Shown: one piece after another, positions 52,701 to 62,208 of the stretch | Numbering within the stretch: the stretch's first letter is position 1 | Layout: every line of letters begins with the position of its first letter | NCBI GenBank assembly: GCA_022821685.1 | Contig: JAJEDD010000044.1 | Coordinates: 62,001-126,000 of the forward strand | Direction of reading: 5' to 3' | Source of the DNA: Acidimicrobiia bacterium | Lineage (GTDB): Bacteria; Actinomycetota; Acidimicrobiia; Acidimicrobiales; Aldehydirespiratoraceae | Length of the DNA stretch: 64,000 nt | Translations under genes and position numbers: made by a program | Notes under the pieces: generated by a model | The model's input: only the letters and a program-made list of their open reading frames with translations | Database searches by the model: none | Told to the model about the DNA's origin: nothing

Positions 52701-53162
52701 GCCGACACGTTGGGCTGCCTCGACCGCGCCCGGCCAGCAAACGGGTTCGACACTCCGCGAGTGCTCGACGACGACACCTACGCGGGAGCGTTCGAGGCTT
52801 GGGGGATCGCACGCGCCGACATCGTCCAGAAGTGGAATCACCTGGCCGACAAAGCGAACCTGGAGCCTCGGATCCCACCGGCGCTGGCCCGGGCATCGGA
52901 GATCCTTCGCGGCCACTCCCCCGCCGAGCTGACGCAGGACCAAGTAGACCGGGCCATGGACAGCCTCGCCGCCCCCTACCCCGAGCGAACGACCAGGACG
53001 ATCCGCGCGGCCATGGCCTCAAGCGACAAGCCCGCCGAGCAGGCCCGGGAGATTGTCCGCGTGATCAATTCCCTCGGCCTGGAGCCCTACGTGCCGCCCG
53101 AGCCGCTACCGGAGATAACCCCCGAGGACGTCCACGCCGTCTGCTGGCTGGCGCTGACCTGA
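49797..53162 (+). CDS. PLD-nuclease domain fused to an SNF2-type helicase
   Basis: From the ATG at 49797 (GGGAGG ten bases upstream) the product is 1121 residues. Residues about 30-200 form a phospholipase-D-like nuclease with one HxK motif (FLHGKAFLVSD, then VAGSSNFTRAG). Residues 270-900 form a RapA/SNF2 helicase: Walker A ADEVGLGKTFLAGE, VVIDEAHNLRN, LLTATPVNN, and the second domain with VLIFTYYADTVDWIF, TTDVLAEGVNLQQA and LVQRHGRIDRIGS. The C-terminal 250 residues are helical and unassigned. Enzymes of this build occur in DISARM-like and other defence loci beside large adenine methylases. With the broken methylase-nuclease gene 2.2 kb upstream it probably forms the motor/nuclease part of a defence system. 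Confidence 0.9.
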   Translation: MTSSYSGDDAKPELAVNRDGRTVADALSGFIAHAATDFVGGAKLNVATAYFNLGGYVLLADALDRLTGARILVGAEPTPPENKRRKLGIESPRPERALRARLSQALANHQHDLADERDLLGFSRESDAAAQRLVAWLRSGHVEVRRLEDRFLHGKAFLVSDRSHGVVAGSSNFTRAGLSTNLELNLGNYAPHTVKQVSKWFDELWDEATDYDLAALFESRFEPHPPQLIYLRMLWERYGAELDAEADADPTGARDIHLTSFQTDGLWRAKRIMAERNGVLIADEVGLGKTFLAGELIREAAMDRRQRVLVITPATLRDGPWRAFKEQHLLPMELISYEELMADQRLNPDHATGVKLRAGINEYAMVVIDEAHNLRNPATQRAEALRRLLAGSPPKQLVLLTATPVNNSLWDLYHQLGYFLRNDAAFANVGIPSMRDHFARAMSINPDDLTPEHLFDVLDAVAVRRTRSFVKAYYPNDTVPIDGRDQVITFPTPQVRRVSYDLDAVLPGFFDRIARALDPDAAPTDPQALTLARYAPSMYRLGESPDNYEIQLAGLLRSGMLKRFESSPHAFAETCHRMANSHDAFLVLLDRGRVATGDELADWMAADSDDMDSADEYADHHTGVHEDASGYDTARLRRDVAADRDLLRSFAETARTVARSEDPNLAELIEELALIAAEAAEHGVSEHDVRNRRKVLIFTYYADTVDWIFEHLAETIPNDARLADYRGRITSLSGNTSTGSKEALIWGFAPVTTDAPQGSNDDLYDIVVTTDVLAEGVNLQQARHIINYDLPWNPMRLVQRHGRIDRIGSRHSEVIIRCVFPDTRLDELLNLEERLHHKIRQAAASIGVGDVLPDQHGQDLTFTETREEIERIRREEADLFERGGTARGALSGEEYRQELRKAIEQGWRARIEELPWGSGSGMAGNGEDGTRPGYVFCARVGDHDRAVFRYVERAPDPANGGEGGLLSLADTLGCLDRARPANGFDTPRVLDDDTYAGAFEAWGIARADIVQKWNHLADKANLEPRIPPALARASEILRGHSPAELTQDQVDRAMDSLAAPYPERTTRTIRAAMASSDKPAEQAREIVRVINSLGLEPYVPPEPLPEITPEDVHAVCWLALT

Positions 53163-53198
53163 GCGAACTTCAGGCGGCAACGCAGCCGCCGTACTGGA

Positions 53199-54146
53199 CT
53201 ACGACAGGCCGAGGCGGCGGCGGGCGTCGGCTACGTCTACCGCCAGCTGGGCGGAGAGCTGCTCGATTCCCTCGAATTTGCGCTCGCTGCGCAGGAAGTC
53301 GACGAACTCCACCCGCACCTCGCAGCCGTACAGGTCGCCCTCGAAGTCGATGAGATGGGCCTCCAGCAGCGACTGCTCGGCGTGCTCAAAGAACGTGGGC
53401 CGGCGGCCGATGTTGATGGCGCACCCCCGGCGCTGACCGTCGGGCAGGGTGCACCAGCCCGCATACACCGCGTCAGCGGGCCAAGCCATGCACTTTGGGA
53501 CCGGTACGTTGGCGGTGGGAAACCCGACCGTGCCCCCGCGCTTGTCGCCGGGCACCACGGTGCCGCGCACCTCGTAGCCGCGGCCCAGCATGGCCGCCGC
53601 CTGAGCCACGTCGCCGCCGGCCAGAGCCCGGCGCACCGCGGTGGACGACACCGGCTCGCGGGCGTCGCGGTGGTGGCGGATCAGCTTCAACGGCACCACC
53701 TCGAAGCCCCACTCGGCGCCCAGGCGCTCCAATTCGGCCACGTTGCCGGTGCGGCCCTTGCCGAAGTGGAAGTCCTCTCCCACCACCACCGCCCGGGCGT
53801 GCAAAGCGTCGAGGAAGACCTGCTCCACGAACTCCTCGGGGCGGGTCCCGGCCCGGACCTCGTCGAACTGGATCACATAGGCGTAGTCGAGCCCCTGCGC
53901 CTCGAGCAGCTCCAGCTTCTGTTCGAGCGTGGTGAGCAGCTTCGGCGCGTTCTCGGGGCGGACCACATGGGCGGGATGAGCGTCGAACGTGACTACCGCC
54001 GAGGCCGCGCCCAGACGCTCCGCCGTCTTGCGAACGTGGGTGAGCACCTCCTGGTGGCCGAGATGCACCCCGTCGAACACCCCGATGGCAGCCGCCACCG
54101 ACACCGCGGCCGGAAGTTGATCGCGCCGATCGTGCAGCAGTTCCAC
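53199..54146 (-). CDS. ribF: Bifunctional riboflavin kinase / FAD synthetase
   Basis: The 315-residue protein starts at a GTG with GGAGG five bases upstream. The N-terminal FMN adenylyltransferase half has IGVFDGVHLGHQEVL, VVTFDAHPAHVVRPENAP and VGEDFHFGKGRTGN. The C-terminal flavokinase half has RGYEVRGTVVPGDKRGGTVG, FPTANVPVP and GCAINIGRRPTF. It makes FMN and FAD from riboflavin in the cytosol. It follows truB in the usual actinobacterial infB-rbfA-truB-ribF order, here across a 206-base spacer containing a 32-bp direct repeat. It is the last housekeeping gene before the defence island. Confidence 0.95.
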   Translation of the reverse strand: MELLHDRRDQLPAAVSVAAAIGVFDGVHLGHQEVLTHVRKTAERLGAASAVVTFDAHPAHVVRPENAPKLLTTLEQKLELLEAQGLDYAYVIQFDEVRAGTRPEEFVEQVFLDALHARAVVVGEDFHFGKGRTGNVAELERLGAEWGFEVVPLKLIRHHRDAREPVSSTAVRRALAGGDVAQAAAMLGRGYEVRGTVVPGDKRGGTVGFPTANVPVPKCMAWPADAVYAGWCTLPDGQRRGCAINIGRRPTFFEHAEQSLLEAHLIDFEGDLYGCEVRVEFVDFLRSERKFEGIEQLSAQLAVDVADARRRLGLS

Positions 54147-54187
54147 GGATGCCTCCAGCGGCGGACAGGACCGGCTCAGGCTACCGA

Positions 54188-54297
54188 TGCCGAGACCCCC
54201 AACCGACCGCGGCAGCTACACGCCGAGGACAGAGACCACAGAGGCCAGGACAACCCGAGCCTTGGTGCCGAGACCCCCAACCGACCGCGGCAGCTAC
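54188..54297. repeat. 32-bp direct repeat (78-bp spacing) between truB and ribF
   Basis: A 32-base word occurs at 54188-54219 and identically at 54266-54297, with partly similar flanks (CAACCCGAG follows each unit). On the minus strand each copy reads GTAGCTGCCGCGGTCGGTTGG, which resembles the last codons and stop of truB (GTAGCCGCCGCCGGTTAG), so the spacer again looks built from copies of a gene end. Confidence 0.8.
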
Positions 54298-54352
54298 CAG
54301 CCAGAAAGAGAACACCGAGATCAGGTCAACCCGAGTCGTCTCTCCGATCGCG

Positions 54353-55216
54353 CTAACCGGCGGCGGCTACCACCACGGCCGGCTTGGCCCCGGCCGCGAA
54401 CTGCTCGTAGACGGCCAGCAGCCCGCCCTCGGCATCGTGCACCGCCCACGGCCCCTCGCCCGCCGCCCCGAGCCGGTCAAGGCCCAGCACCCGGCCGTGT
54501 GACACCTCGGCGGCCACCTCCGGGCCGACCCGCACCCCAGCCAAGTGCTCGACCGCGGCCGCCATGGGCAGAACCTCCAGCGATTCCACTGGGCGGGCCT
54601 GATCCAGCCCGAAGCCGCCCACCGCGGTCCGCCGCAGGCTGCGCAGGTGCGCGCCCCCACCCAAGGCTCGACCCAGATCGGCGGCCAGCACCCGCACATA
54701 CGTGCCCGACGAGCAGTCCACCACCGCCCGCAGCACCCCCTTGGCACCGGGTACCGGCTCAACGTCGAAGCGGTACACGGTGACGGGTCGAGCCTCGCGT
54801 TCCACCTCGACCCCCTCCCGGGCCAACTCATGCAGCCTGCGCCCGCCGACTTTCACCGCCGACACCATGGGCGGAACCTGGAGGATCTCGCCGGTCAGCG
54901 ACGCGGCAGCCCGGCGGGCCCGCTCCACGGTCACTTCGGCCATGTCGTAGCGAGCCGTCACCTGTCCCGCCGCGTCGAGGGTGTGGGTCTCAATGCCGAG
55001 CACGATCTCGGCCTCGTAGCTCTTGGAGAGTCCGGTCACGTACCGCAACAGCCGGGTGGCCCGGCCCACGCCGAGCACCAGCACTCCGGTGGCGTCGGGA
55101 TCGAGGGTTCCGCTGTGGCCCACCTTGCGGGTGCCCAGCACGCCGCGCGCCTTGGCCACCACATCGTGGCTTGTCCAGCCCTCGGCCTTGTCGGCGACCG
55201 CGACGCCGTCAACCAT
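54353..55216 (-). CDS. truB: tRNA pseudouridine-55 synthase
   Basis: The 287-residue protein shows the TruB core: KAEGWTSHDVVAKARGVLG, KVGHSGTLDPDATGVLVLGV with the catalytic Asp in GTLDPDATG, KSYEAEIVLGIETHTLDAAG, VPPMVSAVKVGGRRLHELAR and CSSGTYVRVLAADLGRALG. It makes pseudouridine at position 55 of the tRNA T loop. The C-terminal extension is short and PUA-like. It starts ten bases after the rbfA stop, so the two are translated together. Confidence 0.95.
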   Translation of the reverse strand: MVDGVAVADKAEGWTSHDVVAKARGVLGTRKVGHSGTLDPDATGVLVLGVGRATRLLRYVTGLSKSYEAEIVLGIETHTLDAAGQVTARYDMAEVTVERARRAAASLTGEILQVPPMVSAVKVGGRRLHELAREGVEVEREARPVTVYRFDVEPVPGAKGVLRAVVDCSSGTYVRVLAADLGRALGGGAHLRSLRRTAVGGFGLDQARPVESLEVLPMAAAVEHLAGVRVGPEVAAEVSHGRVLGLDRLGAAGEGPWAVHDAEGGLLAVYEQFAAGAKPAVVVAAAG

Positions 55217-55226
55217 CGGCGTCCAT

Positions 55227-55604
55227 CTACTCGGCCTCCAGCAGCCTCTCGATGCGCTCGGCCGAGCGGAGCACGGTGTCGGGGCGGAACACCAGCTCGG
55301 GCGTGCGGCGCAGCCGGGTCTGGTCGCCGACTTCTCGCCGCAGGCGGCCGGCGTGCTCCTCGAAGGCCTCGGCTATGGCCTCATCGTCGTCCTCGTTGTC
55401 GCCGAGCGACGTGAACCACACCACCGCCCGGTGCAGGTCGCGGTCAACCTCGGCGCCGGTGACCGACACCAACTCCAGCCGCTCATCGTCGAGGTTCTCC
55501 ATCGACTCGGCCACGATGCGCCGGATCAGTTCGGCCACCCGGGCGGTGCGCTGGTCGCCCCGGTAGTCGGGATCCGAGCGTCGATCTCTTCGTCGCCGTG
55601 TCAT
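55227..55604 (-). CDS. rbfA: Ribosome-binding factor A
   Basis: The 125-residue protein starts MTRRRRDRRSDPDYRGDQR and contains the RbfA core: VAELIRRIVAESMENLDDER, VTGAEVDRDLHRAVVWF, then an AFEEHAGRLRREVGDQTRLR helix and a TPELVFRPDTVLRSAERIER end, the usual KH-like fold for 30S maturation. It lies between infB and truB. The spacer upstream repeats its start region several times, giving decoy ATGs followed by ACR-CGG codons. The ATG at 55604 is chosen because it alone leads into the family sequence. Confidence 0.93.
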   Translation of the reverse strand: MTRRRRDRRSDPDYRGDQRTARVAELIRRIVAESMENLDDERLELVSVTGAEVDRDLHRAVVWFTSLGDNEDDDEAIAEAFEEHAGRLRREVGDQTRLRRTPELVFRPDTVLRSAERIERLLEAE

Positions 55605-55709
55605 CGGTCGCGCCGGGGCCGCGGTGTGATCGCGAACCGCTGCGTCATCGTGGTTGCCGTGTGATCGCGAGCCGCCGCGTCATCGCCGTCGCGGTGTCAT
55701 GGGTTGCAG
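55596..55709. repeat. Repeated rbfA start-like units in the infB-rbfA spacer
   Basis: GTGTGATCGCGA followed by CCGCTGCGTCATCG-like sequence occurs at 55624-55650 and 55659-55685 (spacing 35). Further partial copies lie at about 55596-55612 and 55691-55709. On the minus strand each unit contains ATGAC(A/G)C(C/G)GCG(A/G)C or a close variant, which is the beginning of rbfA (Met-Thr-Arg-Arg). Confidence 0.65.
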
Positions 55710-55728
55710 CCGCGGGCCGAGCGGGTGG

Positions 55729-58572
<2,844 letters not shown>

Positions 58573-58612
58573 TGCATGCCCCTTTCGCGACTTTCTCGAC
58601 GGACTGGCGCGT

Positions 58613-58900
58613 TCATCCGGCCCGGCAGGCCGGCCACGCTCGCTGAAGCCTAGCGATTTCGTCCGGCGCCACGTCAGCGCGCAGGGCTCGTCCGAAGGCC
58701 CTGCTGCGCTGGGCCGACTCGAAGCAGGCCATGTCATCGCACAGCCAGGCGCCCCGTCCGGGACCGGGTCCCACCACCAGGGCACCGCCAGCATCCAGGC
58801 TGACACGCCGCAACTCCGCGCGCGGGCGGCGGGTGCGACAGCCGATGCAGGTTCGGATCGGACTCAGGTCGTCTTCGTCCCGCTTCTTCGAGGCGGTCAC
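58613..58900 (-). CDS. ylxR: YlxR/RnpM-family (DUF448) RNA-binding protein
   Basis: From the GTG at 58900 the product is 95 residues. The family core is plain: LSPIRTCIGCRTRRPRAELR, then GRGAWLCDDMACFESAQRSR and a RAFGRALRADV helix. YlxR proteins bind RNA, and RnpM interacts with RNase P. The gene sits in its conserved place between nusA and infB. A longer frame (to 58972) overlaps the nusA end and has no family match, so a start near 58900 is preferred, though the exact one is uncertain. A start-region word is duplicated 71 bases upstream. Confidence 0.85.
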   Translation of the reverse strand: MTASKKRDEDDLSPIRTCIGCRTRRPRAELRRVSLDAGGALVVGPGPGRGAWLCDDMACFESAQRSRAFGRALRADVAPDEIARLQRAWPACRAG

Positions 58901-58940
58901 AAACGGCTCAGCCCAAATGCAGTCCGGATCGGACTCAGGT
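58854..58940. repeat. 71-bp-spaced duplication at the nusA/ylxR junction
   Basis: The 16-base word CGGATCGGACTCAGGT occurs at 58854-58869 and 58925-58940. On the minus strand it reads ACCTGAGTCCGATCCG. In the upstream copy its TGA is the nusA stop; in the downstream copy it encodes the first conserved YlxR residues (Leu-Ser-Pro-Ile-Arg). Similarity extends imperfectly to about 28 bases. Confidence 0.7.
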
Positions 58941-60092
58941 TGTCGCGGCCGGCTCGGCGGGGGCTTCGGCACCGTCGGCGCGGTCCTGGGCCATGGCCTC
59001 GGCCCACGCCTCGGCGCTGACCGGCTCGCCGCCGTCGGCGGGCTGCCAAAGCTGCTCGCCCGTCTCGGGGTCGGTGATCCACTCGCCCTCGGCCCATTCC
59101 ACGTCGCCGTAGGCGGCCTCCTCGGCCAGCTGGGTCTCGCTCTTGATGTTGATCCCCCAGCCGGTGAGCCGGCTGGCCAGGCGGGCGTTCTGGCCCTCTT
59201 TGCCGATGGCCAGCGAGAGCTGGTAGTCGGGCACGATCACATCGCAGTCGCCGGTCATCTCGTCGGGGCGGACCTCCTTGATCCTCGCCGGCGACAGGGC
59301 CTTGGTCACGAAGTCCTCCAGCTCGCTGCTGAACGGCACGATGTCGATCTTCTCGCCCCGCAGCTCGTTGACGACCTGGCGGACCCTCGCCCCCCGGGCC
59401 CCCACGCAGGCACCCACCGGATCGACGTTGGGGTCGTTGGAGTGCACCGCGATCTTGGTGCGGTGGCCGGGCTCGCGGGCGCAGGCCTTGATCTCGACGA
59501 TCCCGTCGGCGATCTCGGGGACTTCGAGCTCGAAGAGCCGCTTCACCAGGCCGGGATGGGTGCGGCTGACCACGATCTGGGGGCCCTTGGCCGTCTTGCG
59601 CACCTCGACGATGTAGGCCTTGAGCCGGGTGTTGGAGTCGGGCCGCTCGTAGGGAACCTGCTCGGCCTGGGGCAGCAGCGCCTCCACCCGGCCCAGGTCG
59701 AGGAGGGTGTAGCGGGCGTCGGTCTGCTGGATCATGCCGGTGACGATGTCTCCCTCGCGCCCCGCGTACTCCTCGTACTTGAGCTCGCGCTCGGCCTCGC
59801 GGATGCGCTGGGTCATGACCTGGCGGGCGGTCTGGGCGGCGATGCGGCCGAAGTTGTCGGGAGTCACCTCGTATTCCTCGCCGACCGGGTTGCCCTCTTC
59901 GTCGAGGTCTTGGGCGATCACCCGGAACTCCATGGTGGAGGGATCGATCGTCACCCAGGCGTACTCCTTGGCGTCGGGCAGCCGCTTGTAGGCCGACTCC
60001 AGGGCGTCGGCCAGCGCCGCGAACAGCGCGTCGACGGTGATCCCGCGCTCGGCCGCCATGGCCTGGAGAGCCTCCATTACCTCGGGGTTCAT
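58935..60092 (-). CDS. nusA: Transcription termination/antitermination factor NusA
   Basis: From the ATG at 60092 (GGGAGGCG upstream) the product is 385 residues. It has the NusA N-terminal RNA-polymerase-binding domain (MNPEVMEALQAMAAERGITV), an S1 domain (EGDIVTGMIQQTDARYTLLD), and two KH domains with PVGACVGARGARVRQVVNEL and LSLAIGKEGQNARLASRLTG. It ends in a short acidic tail rather than C-terminal acidic repeats, as is common in actinobacteria. It modulates pausing and termination. The start overlaps the rimP stop by four bases. Confidence 0.95.
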   Translation of the reverse strand: MNPEVMEALQAMAAERGITVDALFAALADALESAYKRLPDAKEYAWVTIDPSTMEFRVIAQDLDEEGNPVGEEYEVTPDNFGRIAAQTARQVMTQRIREAERELKYEEYAGREGDIVTGMIQQTDARYTLLDLGRVEALLPQAEQVPYERPDSNTRLKAYIVEVRKTAKGPQIVVSRTHPGLVKRLFELEVPEIADGIVEIKACAREPGHRTKIAVHSNDPNVDPVGACVGARGARVRQVVNELRGEKIDIVPFSSELEDFVTKALSPARIKEVRPDEMTGDCDVIVPDYQLSLAIGKEGQNARLASRLTGWGINIKSETQLAEEAAYGDVEWAEGEWITDPETGEQLWQPADGGEPVSAEAWAEAMAQDRADGAEAPAEPAATT

Positions 60093-60601
60093 GGCTTCGC
60101 CTCCCTGTTGTGGAGTGGTTGTGACTTGTCGGTTTGGCGTGGGTGCGGGCGCGGCCCCCACTCGAAGACGGTGCGGGCCGAGGCCAGCTCCCCGTAGCGG
60201 ACCCGGCACACCTCGCCGTCGGCGCTGCGCAGATCGATGCCGTCGTCGGCCACCGCCTCCACCACACCGGTCAGGCGGCGAGGGCCGTCGAAGCCGGGCA
60301 GGGTCTTGACCCTCACCTCTGATCCGGCGGCCCGGCGGAAGTGCTCGGGGGTGCGCAGCGGGCGCTCGAGGCCGGGGCTCGACACCTCCAGCGTGTAGCG
60401 GCCCGGCACGGGGTCGTGCTCGTCGAGGGCGCGGCTCAGCGAACGAGACAGCCCGGCGATGGCGTCGATGTCGATGCCGCCGCCGTCGGCGTCCACGAGC
60501 ACCCGCACCACTGCGCCGTGGTGCTCCACGTCGTAGAGATCGAGCGAGGCAGCCTCCGCCAGCGGGGCAGCGAGTTCGCGGACGCGATCAGCGATCGCCA
60601 T
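60089..60601 (-). CDS. rimP: Ribosome maturation factor RimP
   Basis: From the ATG at 60601 (AGGGGA upstream) the product is 170 residues. It contains the RimP N-terminal domain (ADRVRELAAPLAEAASLDLY, VLVDADGGGIDIDAIAGLSR) and the conserved YTLEVSSPGLERPLRTPEHF, followed by the C-terminal SH3-like domain (VRVKTLPGFDGPRRLTGVVE). It acts in 30S assembly. It is the first gene of the rimP-nusA-ylxR-infB-rbfA-truB-ribF string; the spacer upstream (230 bases to ispG) should hold a promoter, but no clear boxes can be assigned. Confidence 0.93.
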   Translation of the reverse strand: MAIADRVRELAAPLAEAASLDLYDVEHHGAVVRVLVDADGGGIDIDAIAGLSRSLSRALDEHDPVPGRYTLEVSSPGLERPLRTPEHFRRAAGSEVRVKTLPGFDGPRRLTGVVEAVADDGIDLRSADGEVCRVRYGELASARTVFEWGPRPHPRQTDKSQPLHNREAKP

Positions 60602-60831
60602 GAAATCCCCTGATTCTGCTCTGGAGTCTGTAGCCGGGCGCTGGGCCCGAACCGGCAACGGCGTGGGCGCAAGCCCACGCCGCTTCCGAAGAAATCGAAC
60701 GTCCGCCGAGTATACCGGTGCCGACCCCACGCCAGCGCGAGGCAGTGTGTTGCGGTGCGTCGATGTGTTCGCCCGCTCCTGCTCGCCGGGCTCACCGGCC
60801 TCTCAATCCACCGCCTCGCTAGTTCGGCCTC

Positions 60832-62064
60832 TCAAGCTCGGCTCTTGCGGCGGATGCCTGCCACCACGGTCTCGGAGTTGTTGGCGTCGTCGCCCAGTTC
60901 GTCGAGATTTCGGCGCCGGTCCTCGTCGGCCGCCCGCCGGGCTGAGGCCCGCGTCCGGGCGGCGCGCTCGAGGGCGGCCTCGGCGCCGTGCTCGCAGATG
61001 AACTCCGCCCACTCCACCAGCGCGTCCACCATGGCGTCCTCGGCCACCACGGCCACGTTCTCGCCCTTCACGAACAAGTGGCCCCGACGATTCCCGGCGG
61101 CAATGCCCAAGTCGGCGTCGCGGGCCTCGCCGGGACCGTTTACCACGCAGCCCATCACCGCCACCTGCAGCGGTATGCGCCGGTCGCCGAAGGCCTCCAT
61201 GGCCTCGTTGGCGACCGCGAACACGTCGACTTCGGCCCGCCCGCAGCTGGGACAGGCGATCAGGTCGACGCTGCGGCGCTCGCGCAGGCCCAGCGCCTCC
61301 AGCAGCGCTCGGCCGGCCCGGGCCTCCTCGACCGGATCGGTGGTCAGCGAGTAGCGGATCGTGTCGCCGATGCCCTCAGCCAGCAGGGCGGCAATCCCGG
61401 CCGTCGACTTGATGGTCCCCGCCGGAGGGGGGCCGGCCTCGGTCACCCCGAGATGCAGCGGATGGTCGGTGGTCTCGGCCAGCTGCCGGTAGGCCTCGAT
61501 CATCAGAGGCACACTCGACGCCTTGACCGAGATCTTCACTAGATCGAACCCCACGTCCTCGAAATAGGCGAGCTCGCGCATGGCCGAGGCCACCATCGCC
61601 TCGGGGGTCACGCCCAGCTCGGGGTGGTACAGGTCGGGGTCGAGCGACCCTCCGTTGACACCGATGCGAATGGGCACGCCGCGGTCCTTGCACTCCCGGG
61701 CCACAGCCTTGATCTGCTCGGGCTTGCGAATGTTGCCCGGATTGAGCCGCAGGCAGTGGACTCCGGCCTCCAGCGCGGCCAGCGCCATCCGATGGTTGTT
61801 GTGGATGTCGGCCACGATCGGCACCGGCGAGCGGGGAACGATGCGGGCCAGGCCCTCGGCAGCCTCGGCCCGGTTGCAGGTGCAGCGCACAATGTCGGCC
61901 CCCGCACCCGCCAGCGCGTAGATCTGCTGCAGGGTGGCCTCGTGGTCGGCCGTCTTGGTCACCGTCATCGACTGCACCGTCACCGGCGCCCCGCCGCCGA
62001 CCGCAACCCCTCCGACCATGATCTGGCGAGTGTCGCGCCGCGGAAACGTCGCGGTGACCTGCAC
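60832..62064 (-). CDS. ispG: 4-hydroxy-3-methylbut-2-enyl diphosphate synthase
   Basis: The protein (410 residues from the GTG at 62064) is IspG/GcpE: PRRDTRQIMVGGVAVGGGAP, VQSMTVTKTADHEATLQQI, VADIHNNHRMALAALEAG, RLNPGNIRKPEQIKAVA, and the [4Fe-4S] Cys set in LIACPSCGRAEVDVFAV and VMGCVVNGPGEARDADLGIA. It reduces MEcPP to HMBPP in the non-mevalonate pathway. A TACACT box seven bases before the GTG suggests leaderless transcription from this start. An ATG at 62115 is the alternative. The C-terminal 40 residues are an Arg/Ala-rich extension. With dxr close by, two MEP-pathway genes flank rseP. Confidence 0.92.
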   Translation of the reverse strand: MQVTATFPRRDTRQIMVGGVAVGGGAPVTVQSMTVTKTADHEATLQQIYALAGAGADIVRCTCNRAEAAEGLARIVPRSPVPIVADIHNNHRMALAALEAGVHCLRLNPGNIRKPEQIKAVARECKDRGVPIRIGVNGGSLDPDLYHPELGVTPEAMVASAMRELAYFEDVGFDLVKISVKASSVPLMIEAYRQLAETTDHPLHLGVTEAGPPPAGTIKSTAGIAALLAEGIGDTIRYSLTTDPVEEARAGRALLEALGLRERRSVDLIACPSCGRAEVDVFAVANEAMEAFGDRRIPLQVAVMGCVVNGPGEARDADLGIAAGNRRGHLFVKGENVAVVAEDAMVDALVEWAEFICEHGAEAALERAARTRASARRAADEDRRRNLDELGDDANNSETVVAGIRRKSRA

Positions 62065-62208
62065 GACGGGCAGTGTATTCGTATTCCGCTCCAGAGGGTT
62101 GAAGGTCGAGCACATTGGTGAGCGGGTTCGGCTCATACAAGCACGGCCGTATGGCATGGGTCACTCGCCTACCCGCTCGGCCTCCAGCTGACCGGTTGCG
62201 TACGCGGG

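Noticed and set aside
54188-54297. Possible CRISPR array between truB and ribF
   Set aside because: Only two copies, the 'spacer' itself is partly similar to its flank, and no cas gene is in the window; it fits the junction-duplication pattern instead.
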